62,823 nt of DNA. Origin: Clostridiales bacterium UBA1774. GTDB lineage: Bacteria > Bacillota > Clostridia > Oscillospirales > Oscillospiraceae. The notes under the pieces were generated by a model. The model did no database searches. It was not told where the DNA came from and was given only the letters and a program-made list of their open reading frames with translations. The position numbers were made by a program, and so were the translations under genes. The stretch's first letter is position 1; each line of letters begins with the position of its first letter. The stretch is taken from contig DCGQ01000034.1 in assembly GCA_002314635.1 (NCBI GenBank), forward strand, positions 1-62,823, in the 5' to 3' direction. This document shows, in pieces, positions 40,427 through 48,914 of this stretch.

Positions 40427-40456
40427 GTTATGTCCTCCAATCGCGGAATCATGAAT

Positions 40457-41818
40457 TCAGCTCAGAATATCCGTCAGGTCATTCAGTCCCTGCGCCGTGG
40501 TGACGATCAGAATATGGTCGCCGGTGCGAAGGGTATCGCTGCCGCCGGGGATGATGGTCTTTCCGTCCCGGACGATGCAGGCCAGCAGCACATCCTTTCG
40601 CAGCGGCAGGGATTTCAGCGGGATCCCCAGCACGCCGGGCACCTGACCCGAGGCTCTGAATTCCAGCGCCTCCGCCTTTTCCGAGCAGATGCGGTGCAGC
40701 GCCTCCATGTTGCTGCCCTGAGAGTTGGACATACCGCGTACATAGCGGAGAATGGCGTTTGCGGTGATGTGCTTGGGACTGACAACGCTTTCCAGACCCG
40801 CCTTTTCACCCAGTCGCACCAGATTGCCGGAATTGACCTTGACGACCACCTTTTTCGCGCGTTCCAGCGAAGCGGCATACATGCCGAGAATGATATTTTC
40901 CTCATCCGAACCGGTCAGTGCGGCAACACCATCCATATTCTGCAGTCCCACTTCGTTCAGAAGCTCGTGATCGGTACCGTCGCCGCAGATGATCTCTGCA
41001 GAGGGCAGCAGCTCGCAAAGCTGCCGGCACCGCGCCTCGTCCTTCTCCACAATGGTGCAGCGAGTACCCAGACCGGTCAGCATCCGGCACAGATAGAAGC
41101 TGATACGCCCGCCGCCAACCAGCAAGACGCTGTCCACCTTTCTGCGAAGCAGACCCAGCTTGCGGAACGCACGGGTGATCTCATTGGGTTCGCCGGTGAA
41201 GCTGACCCGATCCCCCTCCCGCAGGGTAAAATCGCCCTTGGGAATGGTCACTGCCCCATCCCGCAATACGGCGCTGATCAGGATATGCGCATCCACGGCT
41301 CCCGGCAGATCCCGCAGACTGACGCCCGCCAGCGGACTGTGCGGCTGCAGGGTCATATCCACGATTTCCACCCGGCCCTCGGCAAACACGTCGATTTTCT
41401 GGGCAGAGGGGAAGCGCAGCAGCCGGAATATCTCACTGGCTGCGGAATACTCCGGGTTTACATACATGCTGAGTCCCAGTTCTTCGCTGAGAAAGTCCAT
41501 CTGCGCCACATACCCCGGATCCCGCACCCGGGCAATGGTATGTCCCGCGCCAATCTTCCGGGCCAGCAGACAGGCCAGCAGATTCTGTTCATCGGACGCG
41601 GTGGTGGCGATCACCAGATCCGCCTTGTCCACCTGCGCGTCCCGCATCACCGGCAGGGTGGCACAGTTACCGGTAATGCCCATCACATCGGACTGGGAGC
41701 AGGCTTCTTCCACCTGTGATTCCCTCAGATCCACCACTGTGACGCTGTGCCCTTCTTCGCTGAGCTGCTGGGCCACCTCTCCGCCTACCTTGCCGCAGCC
41801 TGCAACGACAATTTTCAT
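40457..41818 (-). CDS. trkA: Trk potassium uptake system regulatory protein TrkA
   Basis: A 453-residue TrkA with two RCK-N/RCK-C repeats. The first Rossmann motif is VAGCGKVGGEVA at the N terminus and the second is LVGGGRISFYL near residue 233; TrkA-C domains lie near 145-215 and 375-453. It gates a TrkH-type K+ channel at the membrane by binding NAD(H)/ATP. The ATG overlaps the upstream protease stop (ATGA) and has AAAGGAGG 7 nt before it. No trkH/ktrB partner is in the window. Confidence 0.93.
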   Translation of the reverse strand: MKIVVAGCGKVGGEVAQQLSEEGHSVTVVDLRESQVEEACSQSDVMGITGNCATLPVMRDAQVDKADLVIATTASDEQNLLACLLARKIGAGHTIARVRDPGYVAQMDFLSEELGLSMYVNPEYSAASEIFRLLRFPSAQKIDVFAEGRVEIVDMTLQPHSPLAGVSLRDLPGAVDAHILISAVLRDGAVTIPKGDFTLREGDRVSFTGEPNEITRAFRKLGLLRRKVDSVLLVGGGRISFYLCRMLTGLGTRCTIVEKDEARCRQLCELLPSAEIICGDGTDHELLNEVGLQNMDGVAALTGSDEENIILGMYAASLERAKKVVVKVNSGNLVRLGEKAGLESVVSPKHITANAILRYVRGMSNSQGSNMEALHRICSEKAEALEFRASGQVPGVLGIPLKSLPLRKDVLLACIVRDGKTIIPGGSDTLRTGDHILIVTTAQGLNDLTDILS

Positions 41819-43476
41819 CCAACTGCCTCCTTTACAACGATCACGTGCAGCCAGCATTCATCCAGCATTTCTTCCGTTTCCATATCGCTGGTCCAGAAAC
41901 ACACGTAGGTCTCGCCCGGTTCTTCCGCCGTGATCTTCATCGTGACGAGATCATCCATCATACCCAGAGACACGATCTCCGGATCCATCGCCGAATAATG
42001 CAGCAGGCACACGCCCTGCTCATAGCTTACCGGCATCTGCACCGTCTGTCCCATCTCCATTACCAGCTCGGTATCCGGAATGGACAGCATTTCATAATAG
42101 GATACGGAGATGGGGATGGACAGCTCAGCCAGCCATGTCCCGTCCTCCGTATAGTAGATAATGGTCAGCTCCGTGTTTCCGGCAGTCAGCGGACGGATGG
42201 TGAGATCAATATAATCACCGTTCCACTCACCCCACTCACACTCCAAGAGACCCGGATTGTCCATGCTGTAATACACATAGGAGGCGCTGCCGTAAAGCTC
42301 GGAGTGAGCATAAACCGTCAGTGTTTCCTGACCGAACAGATCCATGGATACATAGCCTTCGCTGATGGTCAGCACTGCATCGCTGTCTGCGCTGACTTCC
42401 CCGGAGGCGCCCACCTCCACATGGATATAGGCGGTGTCGATCAGATTCTCTGTACCGGAATCCAGCATATAGACGGTTACATCCGTGCTGCCCACGCCAT
42501 TTGGAGTCAGGTACAGCTCAATATCGTCGCCGTTCCACTCGCCCCACAGGGCCGTGACCACATCGGTATCATCAATTTCATAGCGGACGGTGGCGTAATC
42601 GAAGTTCTGCTTGTAAACGGTACAGAGTATGGTGCGCTCGGCCTCACCGATGGAGGTGCTGACCTGCTGTTCGCTGACCCAAAGGGTACCGCCCGGTTCC
42701 TTGTTGATGACGGAAAGCGCGTGGTAGATGCGCTTCTCCGCGTTTTCCAGATAGGTCATGGGAATGGCAAGGTTCAGATTCTGTCCGTCCGTATAAGTAG
42801 CGGAGGTGATGCCGATCACTTCGCCGAACTTGTTCAGCAGGGCACCGCCGCTGCTGCCGTGAGAGATGGCGGCGCTGGTCTGGATGTAGTCCATTCCGCC
42901 GGAGATCCGGTGGGGATTGGAGATCAGACCGGCAGAGATGGTATTCTGCAGACCCAGCGGACTGCCGATGGCGTAGACCGTAGCGCCGCCCACATCATCC
43001 GATGCGTCGCCGATGGGCAGGGTGGCAAAGCCCTCTCCGTCGATCTGCAGAACTGCCCAGTCCTCATCCACACTGTAATCGTAAACACCGGCCACAGGAT
43101 AGCTTTCGCCGGTATCGGAAACGGTGATGGAGGCGTCGGAAGCGCCGGAGATCACATGGTAATTGGTGATGGCCAGTCCGTCCTCCCGGATGAAGAAGCC
43201 GCTGCCGGTTTTCAGGCACCATCCGTCGCTGTCATACACTTCGATGTAGAATACCGCCGGGGCGCAGCGGGCATAGATTTCCTCCGCGTTCAGCTCCGGT
43301 ACAGCGGTCACGGTGGGGGTGGGTTCCGGCGTTGGCTCAGGCGTAGGCTCGGGTGTGGGTTCCGGCGTGGGTGCGGCGGTGACGACCGGGGTCTGGGTGG
43401 GAACCGGCTCGGGTGCTTTCTGCGTGCATCCCGCCAGCAGCAGCGCCGCGAGAATCAACGGTAAGATTCGTTTCAT
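41815..43476 (-). CDS. Trypsin-like serine protease lipoprotein with C-terminal beta repeats
   Basis: A 553-residue lipoprotein. The lipobox LLAGC has C17; a Pro-Glu-Thr stalk (PTPEP repeats, residues 36-54) links it to the S1C protease domain with H107 (NYHV), D139 (DEDWAV) and S209 (GSSGG). There is no PDZ domain. Instead residues about 290-550 hold repeated beta modules, two of which share WGEWNGD followed by a valine/threonine-rich strand. It should act on the outer face of the membrane. It is translationally coupled to trkA. This is the second S1C protease in the window. Confidence 0.88.
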   Translation of the reverse strand: MKRILPLILAALLLAGCTQKAPEPVPTQTPVVTAAPTPEPTPEPTPEPTPEPTPTVTAVPELNAEEIYARCAPAVFYIEVYDSDGWCLKTGSGFFIREDGLAITNYHVISGASDASITVSDTGESYPVAGVYDYSVDEDWAVLQIDGEGFATLPIGDASDDVGGATVYAIGSPLGLQNTISAGLISNPHRISGGMDYIQTSAAISHGSSGGALLNKFGEVIGITSATYTDGQNLNLAIPMTYLENAEKRIYHALSVINKEPGGTLWVSEQQVSTSIGEAERTILCTVYKQNFDYATVRYEIDDTDVVTALWGEWNGDDIELYLTPNGVGSTDVTVYMLDSGTENLIDTAYIHVEVGASGEVSADSDAVLTISEGYVSMDLFGQETLTVYAHSELYGSASYVYYSMDNPGLLECEWGEWNGDYIDLTIRPLTAGNTELTIIYYTEDGTWLAELSIPISVSYYEMLSIPDTELVMEMGQTVQMPVSYEQGVCLLHYSAMDPEIVSLGMMDDLVTMKITAEEPGETYVCFWTSDMETEEMLDECWLHVIVVKEAVG

Positions 43477-43544
43477 GGAAATGGCCTCCCTGAATATGTT
43501 CTCTTTGATGATCGCATCGGAATGCGGAATTTACGTGGTTCCGG

Positions 43545-45062
43545 TCAGAGTACGCTGCCCCGGTACTGCAGAGCCTCTGCCAGATGCAGGGGCTGAATGC
43601 GCTCGCTGCCGTCCAGATCGGCGATGGTGCGGGCCACCCGCAGCACCTTGTCGTGGCTTCTGGCGGTGAGATTCAGCTTGTCATAGGCGCTGCGAAGCAT
43701 CTGCTCTCCCACGGAATCCAGCGCGCAGGTCTCCTGCAGCAGCGCACCGCTGAGGCGGGAATTGGTCAGCTCTCCGGTGCCCTCCAGCCTTTTTCGTTGA
43801 ATGGCCCGGGCCTTTTCCACCCGCTCCCGGATGGCGGCGGAGCGTTCCCCGTTTGGCTGGCTCCGCAGCTCGTCAAATTCCAGACTGCGAACCTTCAGCT
43901 GAATGTCGATCCGGTCCAGCAGCGGGCCGGAGATCTTCTGCCGGTAGGCATGAACGGCGCTTTCCGAACAGGTACAGCGCCCGGAGGGGTGGCCGTACCA
44001 GCCGCAGCGGCAGGGATTCATGGCACAGACCAGCATAAAGCGGCTGGGATAGGTCTCTGCACCGGCTGCCCGGGAGATGGTCACGGAACCGTTCTCCAGC
44101 GGCTGCCGCAGCACCTCCAGCGACTGGCGGCCAAATTCCGGCAGCTCGTCCAGAAACAGCACGCCGTTGTGGCTGAGGGAGATCTCGCCGGGTCTGGGAC
44201 TGGCGCCGCCGCCTGCCAGACCGGCAGCGGACACGGTATGATGGGGCGCACGGAAGGGGCGCACGGAAACGATAGGGTTCTGGGAATCGGTCAGTCCGGC
44301 GATGGAGTGGATCTCGGTGGTCTCCAGCATCTCCTCCCGGCTCATGGCGGGAAAGATGCCCGGCAGCCGGGAAGCCAGCATACTCTTGCCCGCGCCCGGC
44401 GGGCCGCTGAGCAGTACATTATGGCCGCCTGCAACCGCCACCTCCAGCGCTCGCTTCACATCCTCCTGCCCCTTCACATCGAAAAAGTCCGGCACGGGCA
44501 CGGTGATTGGCGGCGTTTCCGGCGGCAGCACCGGGGAAAGCGGTTCTTCGCCCCGCAGATGGCGGAGCAGCGCGCCCAGATTTTCCACGCCGAACACCTG
44601 CGTTTCCGCCGCATAGGCCGCCTCTGCCCCGTTTCCGGCAGGGACAAACAGCTTTCGAATACCCTCCCGTCCCGCCGCAAGAGCCATGCTCAGCGCACCG
44701 GACACCGGACGCAGCTCGCCGCCCAGACTCAGCTCACCGAAAAAGGCGCAGTCCGCCTCCAGCGGCGGAATCTGCTCCGTAGCCGCCAGAACGGCCAGCA
44801 GAATGGGCAGGTCGTACAGGGTGCCGCCCTTCCGGGTATCTGCCGGAGCCAGATTGACGATCACCCGACCGGTGGGGAACCGGAAGCCGCTGCTGCGAAT
44901 GGCGGCACGAACCCGATCCCTTGCCTCCTTCACCGCCGCATCCGGCAGACCTACCAAGTCGAACACGCTCTGTACCCCGTGAGCGGCAAAGCACTCCACG
45001 GTCACGGCATAGCCGTGTATTCCACGGACGCCCAGTGAGCGCACGGTCTGCGTATCTGCCAT
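43545..45062 (-). CDS. comM: YifB/ComM family magnesium-chelatase-like AAA+ ATPase
   Basis: A 505-residue protein with an N-terminal Lon-like S16/ChlI domain, a central AAA+ domain (Walker A GPPGAGKS near residue 216, Walker B VLFLDELPE) and a C-terminal Mg-chelatase helical domain. A CRCGWYGHP...C cysteine group near residue 350 is typical. ComM of naturally competent bacteria helps branch migration in transformation. The ATG at 45062 is reported; a GTG two codons upstream is possible. A TATAAT at 45139-45134 is the likely -10. The role in this organism is inferred. Confidence 0.93.
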   Translation of the reverse strand: MADTQTVRSLGVRGIHGYAVTVECFAAHGVQSVFDLVGLPDAAVKEARDRVRAAIRSSGFRFPTGRVIVNLAPADTRKGGTLYDLPILLAVLAATEQIPPLEADCAFFGELSLGGELRPVSGALSMALAAGREGIRKLFVPAGNGAEAAYAAETQVFGVENLGALLRHLRGEEPLSPVLPPETPPITVPVPDFFDVKGQEDVKRALEVAVAGGHNVLLSGPPGAGKSMLASRLPGIFPAMSREEMLETTEIHSIAGLTDSQNPIVSVRPFRAPHHTVSAAGLAGGGASPRPGEISLSHNGVLFLDELPEFGRQSLEVLRQPLENGSVTISRAAGAETYPSRFMLVCAMNPCRCGWYGHPSGRCTCSESAVHAYRQKISGPLLDRIDIQLKVRSLEFDELRSQPNGERSAAIRERVEKARAIQRKRLEGTGELTNSRLSGALLQETCALDSVGEQMLRSAYDKLNLTARSHDKVLRVARTIADLDGSERIQPLHLAEALQYRGSVL

Positions 45063-45190
45063 ATCCACACCAGCCTTCTGTCTGATCTTCCCATTCCGGG
45101 TTTTCCTGTCAGCAACGATAATATCTCAGTTTGATTATAGCATTCTTTGCCGGAAAAGTATAGTCCCTTCTCCTTTCTGCCGCAAGGGAA

Positions 45191-45231
45191 CACAACGACC
45201 CCCCGGTGCTGCATTCCGGGGGGTCGTTGTG
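45191..45231. terminator. 16-bp GC-rich palindrome between comM and the binding-protein gene
   Basis: CACAACGACCCCCCGG (45191-45206) pairs exactly with 45216-45231. There is no good T-run on the minus strand. It lies in the 267-bp gap after the binding-protein gene and is probably its terminator or a stability hairpin. Confidence 0.6.
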
Positions 45232-45250
45232 AGAAAGGGACCAGTGAAGC

Positions 45251-45285
45251 CGGAATGACCGGCGGCTCCAACGCCGGTCATTCCG
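45251..45285. terminator. 14-bp palindrome downstream of the binding-protein gene
   Basis: CGGAATGACCGGCG (45251-45264) pairs exactly with 45272-45285, flanked by AAGCC/GGCTT. It lies 45 bp after the stop of the solute-binding gene. Two strong hairpins in a row suggest protected mRNA ends for a highly expressed gene. Confidence 0.55.
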
Positions 45286-45329
45286 AACTGGCTTAATTAC
45301 TTTTTTAAAGGGGCGCTCCGTCAGAAAAC

Positions 45330-47102
45330 TCAGGCTGCCATGTAGGCGTCGTAGTTATTCTGATAGATCTCGGTGATACGATCCATGCCCATGGCGCCCA
45401 GTTCATCCTGGAAGGCATCCCATTCGGACCAGGGCTTCTCGCCGATGAAGAACATCACGTAGTTCTCGGAGAAGTAGGTATCGGCATCGCCGCGGAGGGT
45501 GGTGACTTCGGCGGACTGATCATCGCTCATCTTGATGGCAGCGGGGTAGTTGTACGCACCATCGTAGTAATCCAGAGCCTCGTTCCACACGTCGAAGAAG
45601 TGAACCAGACGCTCGCCGCCATCGTAGTAGTAGTTGCGGGTCCACATATTGACACCGGCGTCCATGGGGTTCTGCAGGTAGCACATGGTAGCCCAGCCAA
45701 CGCCCATCTCGAAGGAGGTCATGGTTTCGTTCCACTGCTTCACGCCGTTTTCATCGTAATCCCAGTAGGTGCCTTCGGGGCCCCAGTTGCACCAGTCGGC
45801 GCCGGTGGGAGAGTAGCACCAGTCAAGGTAGGTGAGAACCAGCGGGACATTCTCGCAGCTGGCCGCCACGGAAGCACCGCAGCCGCCGAACTCGTCGGGA
45901 TCCAGACGCCAGTGGATGATATCGCCTTCGTTGCGAACCAGCTTCTTCATAACGTCGTAACGGCACTCCGGATCGACGCAGCTGGATTCGTAGCCAAGGA
46001 TCTCAGAGGGGTTGAAGAAGGGGCAGGCCGTCTCGCTGTTGCTGAGAACTGCCTGAATGTCCTCCGTGGAGGAGGTGGACTGGAAGTTGGGGTTGATCAG
46101 GCCTTCGTTGTACCAGTTGGCAATGTACTGCAGAAGGACCTTGTCGTCCTCGCTGGTGCCGTTGAAGTTGACCTTGCCGTCGATAACACGCACATAGGCG
46201 CAGGAAGCGGCATAGGGAGAGGTGTTGAACGCGTTCCACACATTGGCGCCTGCGTCAATGTTGGCGTAGATCATCAGGGGGTATTCGCAGTAGCCGGCGA
46301 CCTTCACGGCGGTCAGCATATCATGCCACTGATCGAAGGTGTTGACAGAGTAGGCATCCATGCCCATTTCGTCCAGCCAGTCGCCGCGCATGAAGTAACC
46401 GGTGGTCATACAGGGCTCATCATAGAAACCCATGAAGCCGATCCACTTATCGGTGGCGGGCATATTCACATAGCCCCACATGGCTTCAACCCACTTGAAC
46501 TCGATGGCGTAGCGGCAGTAGTTGGGGATGTACTCCCGGTAATCATACAGGTTCACGATGATGTTGTCGTCAATGACCTCATTCAGGCTGGAGCCGGAAT
46601 GGTAGGCCCAGTAACCGGCGATGACGTCATCCAGATCGTCACCGGCTTCCTGCACGCTCAGGGTGGTGGAGAAGGTGCTGGAAGCAACCACATTGTATTC
46701 CATATGTACGCCGGTCATCTGTTCGCGTCCCGCATACATGGGCAGACCCGCGTAACCGTCCTCCGGCAGATACTGGGGAGTGAAGCACAGGGTCATGTTG
46801 GTGAACACTTCATCGGTGGTGCTCAGGGGCAGCTCGTACTCATAGAAGTCCAGCGGCCAGCCTTCCGCATCGGTCTCGTACTTGCCGGGAGCCAGCTTGT
46901 AGGGGCCTTCGTCCACAGGCTCGGTGCCGGTGTCGGTTCCCGTATCGGTTTTCGTGCCGGTATCGGTCTTCGTACCGGTATCGGTCTTGGTGCCGGTATT
47001 CGTATTTCCGCCGGTGTTTCCGCCGGTGTTGCCGCCGCAGCCTGCGAACAGGGCCACGACGAACAGGACGGCGAGAAGCAGAGCAAGTTTCCGTTTCATC
47101 AT
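45330..47102 (-). CDS. ABC transporter solute-binding lipoprotein, sugar type
   Basis: A 590-residue extracellular solute-binding lipoprotein, most like the large LplA/family-1 oligosaccharide-binding proteins of gut clostridia. The lipobox LFAGC has C22. A linker of repeated TGTKTD units (residues about 35-62) precedes the binding domain. The domain is rich in aromatic residues, as expected for glycan binding. GGAGG lies 6 nt before the first of two ATG codons. No permease or ATPase gene is nearby, so partners must be elsewhere. The promoter region carries two palindromes, suggesting repression. Confidence 0.85.
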   Translation of the reverse strand: MMKRKLALLLAVLFVVALFAGCGGNTGGNTGGNTNTGTKTDTGTKTDTGTKTDTGTDTGTEPVDEGPYKLAPGKYETDAEGWPLDFYEYELPLSTTDEVFTNMTLCFTPQYLPEDGYAGLPMYAGREQMTGVHMEYNVVASSTFSTTLSVQEAGDDLDDVIAGYWAYHSGSSLNEVIDDNIIVNLYDYREYIPNYCRYAIEFKWVEAMWGYVNMPATDKWIGFMGFYDEPCMTTGYFMRGDWLDEMGMDAYSVNTFDQWHDMLTAVKVAGYCEYPLMIYANIDAGANVWNAFNTSPYAASCAYVRVIDGKVNFNGTSEDDKVLLQYIANWYNEGLINPNFQSTSSTEDIQAVLSNSETACPFFNPSEILGYESSCVDPECRYDVMKKLVRNEGDIIHWRLDPDEFGGCGASVAASCENVPLVLTYLDWCYSPTGADWCNWGPEGTYWDYDENGVKQWNETMTSFEMGVGWATMCYLQNPMDAGVNMWTRNYYYDGGERLVHFFDVWNEALDYYDGAYNYPAAIKMSDDQSAEVTTLRGDADTYFSENYVMFFIGEKPWSEWDAFQDELGAMGMDRITEIYQNNYDAYMAA

Positions 47103-47122
47103 TTGTTTCCTCCTGTGTAATA

Positions 47123-47159
47123 ATTTCCGAAATAATTATTTCTAATTTATTTCGGAAAT
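47123..47159. promoter_or_regulatory. 13-bp inverted repeat upstream of the binding-protein gene
   Basis: ATTTCCGAAATAA (47123-47135) pairs exactly with TTATTTCGGAAAT (47147-47159), spacer 11 bp. Each arm contains a near-palindrome TTTCsGAAA, so the element could be two operator half-sites or an mRNA hairpin just before the ribosome site. Confidence 0.6.
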
Positions 47160-47185
47160 AGAGTATCACACTTTTCATTTTATTG

Positions 47186-47215
47186 CAATATAATTTATAT
47201 TGTATATTTCATCAA
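47186..47215 (-). promoter_or_regulatory. Promoter of the binding-protein gene with overlapping palindrome
   Basis: TTGATG (47215-47210), 17-bp spacer, TATATT (47192-47187) on the minus strand. The 17-bp palindrome CAATATAA-T-TTATATTG (47186-47202) covers the -10 and part of the spacer. The whole 284-bp gap is AT-rich compared with the genome. Confidence 0.6.
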
Positions 47216-47325
47216 AATATCTCCGTATTTTTTTGTGCATAATGACCGTATTATGTATTTTCCCGCAGAAATATGTGTAACTTTGTTTTAATATGAAATA
47301 AACATTTCGCAGATATTTCCGTTGA

Positions 47326-47354
47326 TTGCGAATGGCGGAAAACTGTGTTATCAT
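47326..47354 (+). promoter_or_regulatory. Sigma-A promoter of galK-ruvX
   Basis: TTGCGA (47326-47331), 17-bp spacer, TATCAT (47349-47354), followed by AGGAGG and the galK start. Confidence 0.75.
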
Positions 47355-47386
47355 AGTTCCATCTTTCCCCGGCAAGGAGGACTTTC

Positions 47387-48487
47387 ATGGAACATCCGGT
47401 CATGACCGCCGCCGTCCCGGCGCGGACGGAGCTGGCGGGCAATCATACAGACCATCAGGGCGGGCGCGTTCTGGCGGCGGGTATCGGCTTTCGGCTGTAC
47501 GCGCAGGCTGCCGCCGCCCCCATGGTAACGGTGGAGAGCGAAGGCTTCGGCAGCTTCCGCTTTGACCCGGCGGAGCTGTCCCCCGCCCGCTCCCGTCCCG
47601 GCAGCGCGGAGGCTCTGTGCCGCGGCGTGCTGGAATATCTGAAAAATGCCGGATATCCGGTGGGCGGCTTTCATGCCCGGCTGCGCTCGGAGATCCCTGC
47701 CGGTGCGGGACTCAGCAGCAGCGCCGCCTTCGGTGTACTGATGGGCAGGCTGGTCAGCGGCCTTTACGGCGGCGCGATCCCCCCGATCACGCTGGCAAAA
47801 GCGGCGCAGTACGGGGAAAATGTCCATTTCGGCAAACCCTGCGGCCTGATGGATCAGTGTGCCTGTGCGCTGGGCGGCGTACAGCAGATCGACTTCATCG
47901 GCGAAACGCCGCTGGTGGAAGCGATAAAGACGGACTTTTTTGCACCGGATCACACGCTGCTGCTGATCGACACCGGCTCCGCCCACGCGGATCTGACGGC
48001 GGATTACGCCGCGATCCCGCAGGAAATGCGGGCGGTGGCGGCCTGCTTCGGTGCATCCCGGCTGCGGGATGTGGAGGAAGCCGCATTTACCGCTGAGCTT
48101 CCCATGCTCCGGAGCCGCTGCGGAGACCGGGCAGTGCTGCGGGCGCTGCACTTCTTTGCGGAAAACGCCCGAGTACCGGAGATGGCGCAGGCCCTGCGGG
48201 ACGGGGACTGCAGCCGTTATCTGGCACTGATGGACGATTCCGGCCGCAGCAGTGCCGAAAATCTGCAGAACAGCAGCGTCAGCCATGACCCGCAGCCGAT
48301 CCCGCTGGCGCTGGCGCTGTGCCGCAGGGTACTGGGACACAGCGGCGCTGCCCGTGTCCACGGCGGCGGCTTTGCGGGCATGATACAGGCGCTGGCTCCG
48401 GCTGACAGTCTGCCGCTTCTGCGCGCCGCACTGGAACCGCTTTTCGGAGTCGGCTGCGTAAAGACGGTTGAAATCGCACAGGAATGA
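47387..48487 (+). CDS. galK: Galactokinase
   Basis: A 366-residue GHMP-family kinase phosphorylating galactose at C1, the first Leloir step. The sugar-recognition motif is TELAGNHTDHQGG (usual form GEHTDYNGG), the ATP motif is PAGAGLSSSAAF near residue 105, and the third GHMP motif is VHGGGFAGM near the C terminus. AAGGAGG precedes the ATG. It is 10 nt from ruvX. It would consume galactose released by the GH36 enzyme; galT and galE are not in the window. Confidence 0.93.
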   Translation: MEHPVMTAAVPARTELAGNHTDHQGGRVLAAGIGFRLYAQAAAAPMVTVESEGFGSFRFDPAELSPARSRPGSAEALCRGVLEYLKNAGYPVGGFHARLRSEIPAGAGLSSSAAFGVLMGRLVSGLYGGAIPPITLAKAAQYGENVHFGKPCGLMDQCACALGGVQQIDFIGETPLVEAIKTDFFAPDHTLLLIDTGSAHADLTADYAAIPQEMRAVAACFGASRLRDVEEAAFTAELPMLRSRCGDRAVLRALHFFAENARVPEMAQALRDGDCSRYLALMDDSGRSSAENLQNSSVSHDPQPIPLALALCRRVLGHSGAARVHGGGFAGMIQALAPADSLPLLRAALEPLFGVGCVKTVEIAQE

Positions 48488-48497
48488 GGATAACACA

Positions 48498-48905
48498 ATG
48501 AAGATCATGGCCATAGACTACGGTGACGCCCGGACGGGAATCGCCTTCTCCGATGCACTGGGAATGCTGGCCGGGGAAACGCTGGTGCTGGATTCCTGGA
48601 ATCAGGATAAGCTGCGGCAGCAGCTGGTAGAGCTGGCGCAGAGCCGCCGGGTGGACACCATTGTGCTGGGTCTGCCCAAGAACATGAACGGCACGGAAGG
48701 CCCCCGCGCGGAAAAAAGCCGTGCGCTGCAGGCGTATCTGACCGAGCAGGGTCTGAACGTGGTGATGGTGGACGAGCGGCGCAGCACCGTGGAGGCTCAC
48801 GGCATTCTCACCGAAGCGGGAAAGCACGGCAAAAAGCGCCGCCAGGTCATTGACGCGGTGGCGGCTACTTTAATATTAGAAACCTATCTGAACGGACTGC
48901 GCTGA
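48498..48905 (+). CDS. ruvX: Holliday junction resolvase-like protein RuvX/YqgF
   Basis: A 135-residue RNase H-fold protein. The N-terminal AIDYGDARTGIAFSD motif holds the first acidic residue, VVMVDERRST the second, and the C-terminal DAVAATLILE the third. Members process Holliday junctions and/or the 5' end of 16S rRNA. GAGGAT lies before the ATG chosen at 48498. It is cotranscribed with galK and converges on gpr with only 9 nt between them. Confidence 0.93.
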   Translation: MKIMAIDYGDARTGIAFSDALGMLAGETLVLDSWNQDKLRQQLVELAQSRRVDTIVLGLPKNMNGTEGPRAEKSRALQAYLTEQGLNVVMVDERRSTVEAHGILTEAGKHGKKRRQVIDAVAATLILETYLNGLR

Positions 48906-48914
48906 TCCCGTTTC

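Noticed and set aside
45002..45271. 89-codon minus-strand frame upstream of comM
   Set aside because: It runs through the comM promoter and a strong palindrome, and has no ribosome site.
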